NCBI RefSeq assembly: GCF_032854445.1
Contig: NC_088302.1
Coordinates: forward strand, 49,754,046-49,818,045
DNA from: Liolophura sinensis
Taxonomy: Eukaryota; Mollusca; Polyplacophora; Chitonida; Chitonidae
Reading direction: 5' to 3'
Length of the DNA stretch: 64,000 bases
Below, piece after piece: positions 23,633 through 36,100 of this stretch. The notes beneath the pieces were generated by a model. The model did not search any database and was not told where the DNA came from. It saw only the letters and a list, made by a program, of their open reading frames with translations. A program made the translations under genes and the position numbers. Within the stretch, counting starts at the first letter, position 1, and each line of letters opens with the position of its first letter.

Positions 23633-23672
<40 letters not shown>

Positions 23673-23673
23673 A
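23633..23673. repeat. AT microsatellite
   Basis: An almost pure (AT)n run next to an old SINE fragment. Confidence 0.9.
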
Positions 23674-23702
23674 CGAGAGTATCTTTATAAATAAGCGGAC
23701 GT

Positions 23703-23835
23703 AAGTGGGAAGGTCTTGCAGCAACTTGTGGGTTTCTGCCAAGCTACCACAGTTTCCTCACACCATAATGCTGACCGCCGTCGTGAAATATTCTTGAATA
23801 CGGCGTAAACACAAATCAATTAAAGTAATAAATGA
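23703..23835 (+). mobile_element. Diverged SINE copy, plus orientation
   Basis: Carries the reversed family pattern: gtgggaaggtcttgcagcaa, ccataatgctgaccgccgtc, gtgaaatattcttgaatacg and an A-rich taataaatgag end. There are many substitutions and no tRNA-like head. Confidence 0.65.
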
Positions 23836-26800
23836 GTACCGTTCTCTTATACTAGTAGTTGTAAACCAGCCCCAAATAACTTATTTACATGTGGAAGAAC
23901 TTCCTTTAGAGCAAACGTTAGTCAGGCTGCAGCAGACATGGCGAAGTAATTTACCAGTAGCCTACGCCACAAGGATGCAGTAGATTGACGCGATTGTAAT
24001 TAAATAAGGATCTTACATCGTCATTTGCGGCATAAATTTTGTATTGGTTACGTTGTTACTGATTGATATTTGGGCGGCATCGTGATTTTATCTTGTTTTA
24101 CCTTTATAAATTGTACACTATAAACAGGTATGGGGTGTTCATAAGCAACATTTTTCAGCATGGATATGGTCATGTGATGAGATGTGCTGTCAATAAAGGA
24201 TGTGTACGACAGTGATAGTCCAAGTACTGCAGGAGGTACTTTATGGCTTCGCAGATGCATACGTAATGTTTGGCTTAAACGAAAAGCTCTGTGGGCAGGG
24301 CGTTGTTGCTATTGCGAATGATGTACCTCTTGTTTTTGACGGTGAGATACATTGCTGAACGTCGCTTTTTAGCACAAACAAAACCTTCGGGACAGCCCTA
24401 AATATACTATTGTTTAATATGTGGATATGGATTGACGTGTAGGTACATTGATCTTTGGTATATGTCGTCTTTTGTGATATGTAACTTTATGGAGCTAACG
24501 CGAATGTGATATTATGAATGAATTCAAGGCTCGTGATATGGCGCGGCGATACCATTGACTTGTTGATTGGGCTTTGTGTGTTTTGAATTACTAAGGTATG
24601 GTTTGTAATGTCGAATGGAACTATATTTCCATTGTTGGTTTTACATCATTATTTCAAATCTTTGTTTCGTTATTTATATATTCATTCGTACATGTGTAGG
24701 CTCTCAATTACGCACAGTACCTGTCAATACTCCATTGCATACCAGAAAAGGTTGCCATTGCATATAATACTTGATACTTTTAGATTTTTTTCCTCACTGA
24801 TATGAGTTTTTTTTTTTAATTGTATTTTTAAGGAACTTTGTTGTATTTTTTGCTATGTATAGGTTTATAGCTTTAAAATATTTTAAATTATGATTGAATC
24901 GTGCAGTAAAAAGAATAATCAAGGTTGCACGCAAAGTTCTGCTAAGGTGTGTTTGGGAGTAACAGTGATCTCACGATCTTGTCAGTTAAGTCAAGCCATT
25001 AAAATGCGCATGGTGGTAAATGGTATAATATAATACCACGTGAATGTTTGAGAATATATATTTTCTGAGTTAGAAGTTGACAAATGCCCACTAACCAAGG
25101 GCCCTGTAGGCCTATAAGTTTATGCATAAGGTAATCGGTGACGTAAAGGATAGCCCGAATTCTTGCCTTTCCTTTATCAACTCAGAGACATGAAGAAAGG
25201 AAAGGAAAATAATCAGTTTACACATTGATCTCAACACTTAAAGCAGGACAAGCAGCAACAAAAAAATAAGCCCATCACCGACTGCTGCCTATTTTTGACA
25301 CTGTAAAACTCTGGCATGGTTGGTTTTGTTTTCGGTGTTACCGAGATAAGCGTTTTAGAGGAAACCAGAATGAATGTGGATTGTTAGACGTGTTCTGTGC
25401 CGAGTTATCCACATATTGTACAATGTGCTATATAATCAGTCTATCCACTACCTTTGTACACTACACCATCAACATGAATCTAGCAATTTCTGTCAGCCAG
25501 ACTGTTATACTGTTCCCAAGATGTGAAATTATCACTTCAAGCGGGAAGGAACATCCGTTATCATCGAGGAGCAGTTGCGCTAACCAGACTTCTGTGGCAT
25601 ATACGTTTTCAGGCAGCATTAAGTTAAGGCTGATGCCCACTTGCAGGGTGAACCAGAAATAAACATTTTGTGATATCTCATCATTCTGACTGAAAATAAC
25701 AAATATTCATTGTTGGAAGCAGAATGTTTTGTAGAGACATTTTATTGATTTGTTTGGAAGAAATAGTGAAATGACCTCTGAAAAATAAATAATGTGTATA
25801 GTAAATAAGTATTGTTTATAGTAAATAAGCAGTTAAAGCTTTAAAATAATTTAACATCACACTTCAGTTGGTTCTTTAACAATTAATCAGTTTTAAAGCG
25901 TAAACTATCAAAATATTGGATACAATTGTAGAACTTGTTGGGGCCATTTGATTTTCTGAAAGGCTAAATATGAATATTGAATATTCACCGGCGACACCAT
26001 GGTGGACTTGGTAACCATAAAGCAAAAATGTCATACTCATATTGTTTTAAGATAAAAGCTTTCGTTCTGTTCTTATTGCCGTTGATCTCAATACGAATTT
26101 AAAAGAATGTGTCTTGGGATACTTTTGGACGAAGTGGTGTTCCGTCGCAGAAGTTGTTTTGCTATAAGATGAATCACTTTGCAAGGTTCTAGTAGCTGTA
26201 TAGTCGTGTCCAAATATAGAGTATACGGGTCAAGCTCGAGGCAAACTGAGCTTTGCAAATATTGGTAGTTCTATTCAAACAGCCAGTTGCCGTCGTAATT
26301 TGAAGAAGTATCGATATATATATATATATGGGTGTATTGTTCATTTGTGGTTGATACCATTGTATGTTTCACGTATAACATATCCATAATGCGACTTGAT
26401 CGTTTTAAACCAGGTGTCTAATAGTGGTCGTTTTTCCGGTAATTTGATGACTGGTCTTAAAGATGCCCTAGTCTCTAGGTGTTGGTCTAATTGGGCCCTT
26501 TTTTCGGGATTTCCTGGATCAGTATCCATGGGATTCTTGGACTTCCAGGGTAAATTGGGGCTTTTTACCAGGGACGTTCCATCACCTCCAAAGGGACCCT
26601 CTTCCTGGGATTTCCCTGGTCTGTCCCAATGTGTCCCTTTTCTTGGGGACTCCTTGGCCAGTCGTAACTATTACGCACACAGGGGCGACCCCGGTCGACC
26701 TCGCCGTGCCCTCGCTTCCGTCTTTCAAAAACTTGTCCAGCAGCTGGACACTCTCCATTGTTTAGAGGTAGAATGTAGCTACCATCAAGGATCGCGTTTC

Positions 26801-26960
26801 TTTAGTTGTGATTTTTTTAGAATTATTGATCGTAATATTTTTTAAGTAGCTTCCGTGGAATGGCATAAATGGTATTGTAGATAAGTACATTACGTAAAGG
26901 GTACTTGGAGCTTACCTTATGTTTGTATATTTATATTACGGTACCATTTACGTATATGTG

Positions 26961-26962
<2 letters not shown>

Positions 26963-27021
<59 letters not shown>
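26963..27021. repeat. TA microsatellite
   Basis: An uninterrupted (AT)n run of about 59 bases. Tyr-Ile-repeat ORFs across it are artefacts. Confidence 0.95.
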
Positions 27022-27024
<3 letters not shown>

Positions 27025-28510
27025 TTTCGTGTCTGTGATATATTGTTACGTTCTATACTAGGTAGTGTGTTTAATATTTTCCGATCATGATATATTTCTG
27101 AAATAACTACTGTGGCAAATCTGTTTATCAAGATTGTTTGGATACTTCGTGTTGTTATCATAGTAATGCTAATGGACAACAACATTAAGAGAGTAAACAA
27201 GTGGTTTTATGTTCAAATGGGTCACTCGCTACCTCACTTAAACTTGGAGAGAATTAATACTTTCTGTGACTATGATAGGATGCATATTTCAATGTTCCGG
27301 CGAGCTATTCAGATGAATTGGAAGCTCTGTAAAGAAATTTCACTCAGTGGTTTTTTGTTTAACTTCAAAAAGCGTTTCGGAACCAAGAATTTTTAAAATC
27401 ACTTTTTCATGGAAAATGAAACATGCATCGCCTGGTGTAAAGAAGAGTTCTGAAATACTATCGTCTCAGCATGTTGGTGTTCGTTTCAGAGTTACCGACT
27501 CGTATGCAGCTTTCTGTGACGCGTGTGTTAATATGCCTACAAGTTCTCACCGCCACCCAAGAAGTCTGCAGAGCCAAGTGGTATGAATACAGCCTTTAAT
27601 TCCATGGGCCAGCCAAGCTGGCGAGCCTAAATCAAATCACGGGATGCTAATGTGGTGAAAGGCAGTCTGTTTTTCTTCAAATGGACATTTCGCTCATTAG
27701 AACACAACAGCTCCCAGTCCACCCCTGCCATTTTGTCGCGTTTGTGGTACTTCGTTATCACGACTGAGTAGGTAGGTTACATATTCAGAAACTTCTGGCG
27801 TCTTCCAGGAAATAAGTGGCGCTTCTAGAGAAAAAAAAATCGCAATGGTGATGACGAAGTGTATGTAAAATTTGCTTTGCGATGTGAAGGCTGATTGGCT
27901 AACTGTTAAGTGGCTGTAATATTACTTCCTCGAAATTCTCAATCGGTGGCGGTCCCCAACTCTAGGGCTTTCACTGCTGAAATCTCCCAAGGTACCATAT
28001 ACTCATAGTATTTAACGATGTTTGTGCAGTTTATGTTTTGAAGTAGCACGGTCTCCTAAAGCTGTCGTTTCCGTTAAAGACAGGATGAAGTCTGTATGTT
28101 TGCTCAACTCAAGCCTGAACAGTTGTATAGCATTCACTTGAAACTGCATGATAGTGCCCGATATCTAATTTGTTAACACACCTCTCTCACTGGTGTCAAT
28201 GGACACCATATGTATTCAGTTGATTATCGTAAGTTGCTTTCGTTCAAGCTGAACAAAAGTGTTGACTGGCCTTTCGTGTACAGGCAGTAGTACTGCGTTA
28301 CTGGATTTTAAACCGTAGTATGTAATACACGTACCTGCAAAATAATGAGGTGTGATACTTCTGACAAATTTTCGTGTATTCAGTTTTAGTTTTGTTCGAT
28401 GGTTTGAGACTCCCTGAAGACGCTATTCAAATATTGTTATTTATCAAATATTTATCCAGCTGCAATATTAACCTTTTACATGTTTAAAGTATTAGTTCAG
28501 GTCATTAAAT

Positions 28511-28512
<2 letters not shown>

Positions 28513-28540
<28 letters not shown>
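28513..28540. repeat. TG microsatellite
   Basis: A (TG)n run of about 14 units. Confidence 0.95.
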
Positions 28541-28544
<4 letters not shown>

Positions 28545-30158
28545 ACTGCATGATGGAACATCTTACAGTGTCTTAACATTTATAAAGTTTATATTATGGG
28601 ACGCTCATTGAAGCATTTTCTTGACAGTTAGTTTCATGCTTGTTATGTAGTTGTATTTATTATATGTGTTCTCTTGGGAGTCGTGATGATTTCTCGTTCC
28701 GATGAGATGTGGTACAAAAGTATTGCTATATCGTCGAGAGGGATGTGGTACGTTGCAAAAGCGGTGTTATATTATGATGTTCTGAACCGATGGGGTGCAA
28801 TAGAGAGGCATTATTATGGCATGTTGTTATATCATTCTGAATCGGTGTCTGATACAAAAACATTGTTATAACATGTTATACAGGAATGAGACGATACGGT
28901 GTAGTACAAAAGCATTATTGTTGCTCTATGGCACAGAAGCATTCTTTGGTCATCCTGCATGAACCGGTGAGGTGTGTTACATAGGCGATATATCATGCGG
29001 TTAACTTGTCCTGAACGTGTGGTAGCAATAGGCCTATCTCAGCTATCTTGCGTCCTATAGGATTACACTTGGATTTGTGGACTGTATACAGTCTGTGTGA
29101 AAAGTCCTGAATATTTGACTAGAACATTATTAGCCATTTTCATTAGTAATCGTAAAAAGATGTATGTTTACTTCTTTGTGCTGCTCTTGTCTGTGACTGC
29201 TCATAATCCGAGACTTTGAACTGGTTGCCTATTTAATGACAAATGCCTAAATATATTTACGTATACAGCAGATTGTACGTGAAACCACTACTGTAACGAA
29301 TAAAAGCGGTTTCACATTCATCTGTTGACATTTAAAAGTTATAGAAATAAAATTGCGTTATGATAGTTAAAGCTAGCAGTGTTTTGTTTTGTTTCGTAGG
29401 AACAGAATAGGCTTCTAGCTACTAACGGTCGTCTAAGGTGTGTTAGGCGGTTAAGCGTCATTTAGCCGACTATCGTAGGCAGGCTGCGTGCCCAAAAAAT
29501 TGACTGTGCCATCTGGCAAAGGTAAAACTGCCTAATACTAGGCCGGTTCAGCATGAACGGCTATGTGGTCACTCTGCAGCAATTTGATTCTGTCAATAAT
29601 GATAACTGTTAAATTTACTTAAAACATAAACGAGTTATATTCACATGTGTAAATACAAGAAAACGAAGGTAATTTCTTTCATTTTCATTTTTGACACAGT
29701 TTGTAAACAAAGGGTAATAACTCTCTCAGCAGAGTCCAGGCGAAACAGCAGCAACGTATGTGTTTTGGTGGTTTGTGAGCTTTTAAAGGTCTTTACTGTT
29801 CTGAAAAAGCTGATGTGTACGTATTTTTCTCCAATTCATAAATTAACTTTCAAAAATGAAGCACATGATCCTTATAAATCCCAAATATTTTCTTATTTTA
29901 TTCTTACTGGGAATACCTCGTACCAAAGTAATTCGGTTCCAAGCTGTGTAAAGACACGTGCTATTTTCCACCATTGGGCTGTTGCATGCTACTGGTGTGG
30001 GGCCGTGTTTTTAAAGCATACACTGAGTTGTGTATCAATTTTAGTACAATTCTACTATTCACTCATTCCATTTACATTGAATGCTCGGTCGTAATAAAAC
30101 CTGTTCTACATATAGTATCAGTGGAGTTAGCGGGGTTATAGACTATGCTTTCTAGAGC

Positions 30159-30164
30159 TTTATT
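30159..30164 (-). promoter_or_regulatory. Polyadenylation signal of SLC23 paralogue A
   Basis: TTTATT on the + strand reads AATAAA on the gene strand and begins eight bases after the TAA stop. It is very close to the stop, like the signal after the TRPC long tail. Confidence 0.4.
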
Positions 30165-30172
30165 TCAGTACT

Positions 30173-33100
30173 TTAGGCTAAATATACAGAATGGATGGGC
30201 TTTTGTCTATCCGGAGATCCGGATGGATTGGGCAGGAATGGTATGTATCTGGACATTGGACAGGCCGACAGCCATCGGCCCACCAAAGGTAGCTCATAGA
30301 TAGACAGGTCACGAGACACGGCTTGCCCTAAAGTTGTCTCCCTTGGAACTGAATCTTCTTCCAAGTCTATTGTCAGTGTTGCAGATCGCTTTTCCCGACT
30401 AGTTCCTGAAAGTTCACACCAAACGACAGTCAGTTTAACTTCTTGAATACGTGCTTTATAAGCGTCGTGTGGGATACATTATCGATGCATAGGCCTCTAT
30501 AGGTCTGGACCGCTGTTGTCTTTGGTCTTTATGACGTTAAACCCAAAGTATTTGTTCACTCACTCATCCTTCGTCCTTAATCCAGACATGTCGCATTACA
30601 GGCAATCGTATATGCTATTAAATCGTTGGTCGTATATATGGACGGTGCAGGTCAATTGATCAGCCGACTTTTCCTAGAAGAACACATTTGCTGTTCTCTG
30701 GGGCGCCGATTCAACAAAGCCGGTGTTGACTGAGATTAAGACTTAGCGGCACAGACCTGGTGAGGTACCGGGTACTACGTTTTCTGCACCTATACACTTA
30801 ATTCTGCCCCCTGCTTTGTACATTAAATAGAGTACAAGTAGGTAAATATCTGAGACTAGGACATTGCAATACACACCTGGTACAATTGTGTACACCAGGA
30901 CTTATCTACTCTGAACAAATACATACAATTTTGCTCCCTTCCTTGTATTCTAAATACAGAGTGCAAAGTAGGTAAACAACGGGGACTGGGATATTGTAGC
31001 ACAAACCTGGTACAGTTGTGTCCAGGAAAATAGCCACAAGTACGCCCACCACCAGAGGTGTCCCCAAGAACGCCATCAGCGTGCTATCGGCTTCACGGGA
31101 GCCTGTAAAGTATATTAACTTGGTCTAAGTTACACAAATGCGGTCTGAAAACTTTATTACCCAAACTACCCTATAGGACATCTGAAAAGTGAATAAATAC
31201 GTCATTTCCTGTCACGGATATGCTGCAAAATTTGACAGGTGGACATAAGCATTTGCTTAAAGGAGAAGACTCTCTTTGAATAAAGTATTCACCATCACAA
31301 CGGTCATTTTCATGCAGATTCCAAATATGGCTTTCAGGATTCTATTTACAGCGAATAAAATGCAAAAATCAGTATGTTGTACTGTGGACTTTGTGTCAGC
31401 TGACATCAGCTGAAACAAATCCGTGACGTTACTGTGCTTCAGCTTGTTCAATGTCGTCCAAAAAGTCTGCAATCTTTGACTATTGCTTTAACTGCCATGT
31501 GACATATGTTATCTGTTGCCATGGTTATAATCAACTAACCTTACAAAGGAAGAGTGTCTCGAACTCCATCCTAGCATCGAAAAGCCGATATACCAATTTG
31601 TTTTAAGTTAAGGTCTGTGGTTAACTTTAAGTTTGTTCATTAACGCATCTTGGTGAGAATCGTTATCTAATTTTAAGCGTGGTTTAGGGATGTTGATGTA
31701 GACCAACCACATACCTGTATTAAAAGTACCCGGATGTTCTTTTAACCACGTAGGAATCACAGTTCCGGCCATGATGGCGATGCCTAGAACGCCTTGACTG
31801 CGAGTTGACCATAGGTCAATCTGCTTTAGATTTGATAACGCTGCGCCGACGAGTAGAGCGAGGGATATGAACACTGGGCCTGCGAGAACTGGTTTGGGAA
31901 TGGCGACGAAGACAGCACCTAATTTCCCACAGATGCCCATTAGGATCAGGAAGATACCGGATATGATGAACGCCCGTCTGCTGGGAACCTGGAGGAGAAA
32001 TTACAGATTTTTTAGTGAGAGTGATCTCCCTTGATCGCGAAACCGTCCATAAATGGATGTAGAAACGACACACTACAAAAGGTACGTCGTTAGACCGAGA
32101 TTAATCTGGAATGAAAGACTAGGGTGGATGTAGGAGGCTACCGAAATAAACAAAAATAGGGTATTGTTTAGCAAGATCAGCTTTTTACGATTTTTTTACT
32201 TACAGGTAATTTTATACCTAATTGTACCTTTCGCTAAAATTAAACATGGGATCTTTGGTTAGGACTTCATTGTTTATTTACTACACTTATACGAATAGAG
32301 CGAGCGTTGTAGTGGGAAGAAACCAGGAGAAACCTACGACCAATAGGAAGATGGACTTGAGTTTAATGACTGCATTGATGAGAGGCTTGTGAGCCAATGT
32401 GCTGCGCTACCACGCTAACCACTCTACTACGTAGACCGCGTTTGAGCTTGCTGCATTCTTAATTGTAGCTAGCAAAATAATACCATGTGGGCCTATCTAG
32501 AATGCATCTTTCACAAGGCCTTTGTGTCTGCCCGTCCGCACAAAGACGCGTATAGAAACCGTGTGGGTTTTTTTCCTGGCTCTCAATCTTACCAATCGCC
32601 GATGAGGATGGACTGATGTATATACCTTGGTTATTCCAATGATGCCTATCATGTTGCTGAAGGAGGTAGTGACGTAGCCCGCTCCCATGACCCCAGCCAG
32701 AAGACTCCCCAGCCCCTCCACCATGAGGCCGCGATTAATAGCGTGTGGGGGAGGGACAGGCACTCGGCTCTGTACCGTCGTCTGTACGTAGTCGCCAATA
32801 GATTCCAGCATGCTGCCGAAAATCGCCACGGTCAGTGTAACAACAAAGGAGATCTTTAAAGACGGATCCCTGTACTGACCTGTGGACGCAAGACAATAAA
32901 TAAGGTCTTGTCCAGGTTTATTTATTTATTTGATTTGAATTGTTGTTTGTACGCCGTACTCAAGAATATTTTCGATATAGTCGGAGAAAACCGGGCAGAG
33001 CCCGGGGGAAACCCACGACCATCAGCAAGTCGCTGCTAGATCTTTCTGTCCAGATATGATAGTCTGTTTAATTTGGGAGAGGGGAGACCAGAACACCATG

Positions 33101-36100
33101 TAACGATAGGGAACATTTTAGCCTATCATCAGATGTGAAGTTCTGTACACGCTAACTCCCCAGTATAGAATACTTACAGCACAGAGAGCAAACCGAGAGC
33201 CGTGAGCAGTTTATGTAAATGTTTAAATAGTAGTAAATTACACGTCCTCTAGCACCATGGCTTAAGCCGAATTAGGTAAAGAATTGGGCAGTGATGTTAA
33301 TTGCAGTTTATTACACGTCACTGGTCTACAATTATTCAAAAATGCTGTCTTGTCATCAGATTTAATGTACAAACACATTAAAACAATGAATAACGCGATT
33401 ATGGCAGTTGAAACATATATGTATATGTTTCACTCGACATTCAGAGTAATTCTTACTGTCTTATCAAAGTGTAAACTGCACATGAGGAAACCTAGTACCT
33501 AGTTATGAGGTAAACTGCACACGAGGAAACCTAGTATCGACATATATAGCCAGTGCAGGGGCAAAAAGTAAAACATTGAAAACGTTACTGGCTATTGAGA
33601 GTAACAAGAGTAGGAGTTGCCCTTACAATACCACGCGATTCAGACATATCGTGGAATACAGCACATCAGCCAACAATGTGGTATGGAATGACACAAGGCC
33701 GCCCTGGTTTGGGATTTTCCTGGAATGTATCGCAGTAGTTAAGAAGCACATAGTTCCACTCTGGCTTAGAACTTTTTTAACAGTTTTCACGGGTTTGAAA
33801 ACACACAGTGCGGCGCTGGCGTTGTATCTTGCCCCACAGTTTTGTTTGGTCAAAAAGAACACAGTGCCGGATTTGTTTTTGATATTAATGAACTACTCCG
33901 CTTGGATGAAAACGACTTAGTACCTTGGGGTCAAGGATTTGTTTTGGAAGGATAATGAAATGACATGACCATATTAATATCGTCTATGTTACATACATAT
34001 GATCTTGTCACCGTAATACGTCTTATCGTTGCACTGTGACGTTATACCTTAATCATTCATTCATTGGTATGCTGGTTTAGAAGTGCCATAGCAGCATTGT
34101 ACAACTGTCTACGTAGTAATAGTGGGCATGTTAAGCTTCACTCTCATATATATATCCAACCAGCTCAACAAGTCGGGCAAAAAGCAGAGATTGGTCGATT
34201 CGATGGCGGATTACTGTGATTAAAGGAGTGTTATTTCTGCTTCATTGAGGCAGCACTAAAAAAAAAAGCAAGGTGAATTGATAAAGACTGGGATAGTCTG
34301 AATTGCTTTACTAAATTATGAAAATATTGCAGTGAATTTAAACCGATAGTTTCGTTAGCGTATTCGGAAACAAAATATTTCTGTCCCTTCCACTTTGCCT
34401 GGTGTGACGTTACCCACGAACACATGGCATCATGAATCGCTGACGTATATCCACAAATGACGCAGCCCTTTCAAACGCTCTTGACGTCATCCCAGCATAA
34501 ATGCCTTACTCAACGTCATATCTGCCTGATTCGATGTCATACAGGGAATATTATCAACTCATACCAGGAAAATTTTACGGACATAGCTAAAGATTTTGTT
34601 TTTCAGGGAATCTTCAGTTATATGGGTTAAATAGTGTTTTTCATCAAAATCCTATTGAAACATAGTGTGAGGCCTACTCCGTTGGATTTCTTTCATATCA
34701 TTGTAATATTTCTACCCAATTTGCATTCTGATCAGAGTGGCACTTTAATACTGTTTGTTGTGCTCATTATGTTTCGACTGATTTTTCACCTACCTGGGTT
34801 AGGTAACCTGAAAATGGTCGCTTGTCTTATAAGACAATTAATTATTATTAGAGCTTGTCTTATTGACTCCGCAGCGAAGTCTGTTCTGGCCTGGTATTGT
34901 AACACACTTCTGTCTTCTGGAAACACTCCACACACGGTGAAAATGTAGGATATGATCCAGCCAATTAGCACAGACAACAATACCTGAAAAAAGAAGTATA
35001 CATGATGTGATATGTATACATGGAAATGCATGTATGATTTTTAGTCAGCACAGGCAGTAAAACCAGAGTAGCTGCGACAGTGTGATGTCAAATGGCCACA
35101 CGTAAGCGGTGAAATCCAGCCTCTTGTCAATTAACATCAGGGTTTTCTTCCAACTGTTTATGTAAATGCGCGTATAGTATCAACGTATACGTCCCCATGT
35201 ACCATTATGGCTGAAGTATATAAAGGTTACACATAAATGCAGTGACGATAATAACAATGTATTAGATGTCACTAGTGTAGCTTACTTTTACAATAGCCTC
35301 TATGACCGAGAAGAACTTTAGTCGCAGGTTTTATTCTCTAAATTTCGATTTAATTTCGTCACCACTGCTTAGCTGATAAGATGAAATCAGTGATCACAGT
35401 GATCATCAGTGATTTCCATCTAACCAGATACTATTCGCCACACTCTTTTCTCTGCTTAGAACGTTTAATAATTCACTAAATGATGTATCCATGGTAATCT
35501 TACCACCATAGCCATTGCCTTATCGTAATCGTAGCACTAGCTTAGTGAGGCGGTACACTGTCCAGTCTAGATACAACCATAGTATTTATTTATTTGATTG
35601 GTGTTTTACGCCGTACTCAAGAATATTTCACTTATACGACGGCGGCCAGCATTATGGTGGGTGGAAACCGGGCAGAGCCCGGGGGAAACCCACGACCATC
35701 CGCAGGTTGCTGACAGACCTTCCCACGTACGACCACAGAGGAAGCCAGCATGAGCTGGACTTGAACACAGCGACCGCATTGGTGATAGACTCCTTGGTCA
35801 TTACGCTGCGCTAGCACGCTAACCAATTGAGCCACGGAGGCCCCCATATACAACCATAGTAAAGAAATAGTAAATTACAATGCTTACTTCTGTATGCCTA
35901 TGCGACGTTTAAATGATCTACTTACTGGGAAGAGTTCGAACAGCGGGAAGGGCACAAATTTGAATCCACCTCGCCTGCTCCATGTGGGCAATGGTACGTT
36001 ATATCTGTTCACGTACTGAGATAAAATGATGATGACGACGATGTTCCTGTCAATGAGAAAGTTACAATTGTGAACATAAAATATGAATATCATTCGTCAG

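Larger units (their letters stand above)
22824..30158. other. Gene-poor interval between the convergent TRPC and SLC23 A genes
   Basis: No exon with recognisable homology on either strand. It contains one old SINE copy (23703-23835), TA and TG microsatellites, and a GC-richer ORF at 26396-26845 that I could not support as a gene. Confidence 0.55.

Noticed and set aside
26396..26845. 149-codon + ORF in GC-richer sequence
   Set aside because: No recognisable domain, no supported splice partners, and internal repetition of gggatttccctgg-like phrases. It is probably an old repeat.
29645..30094. 149-codon + ORF next to the SLC23 A 3' end
   Set aside because: AT-rich with Lys/Phe/Ser bias and no domain or splice context. 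The length is not remarkable in 64 kb of six frames.
35585..35847. Functional tRNA gene at the SINE head
   Set aside because: A- and B-box-like motifs exist, but the fold is interrupted and the unit is embedded in a repeated body with target-site duplications.
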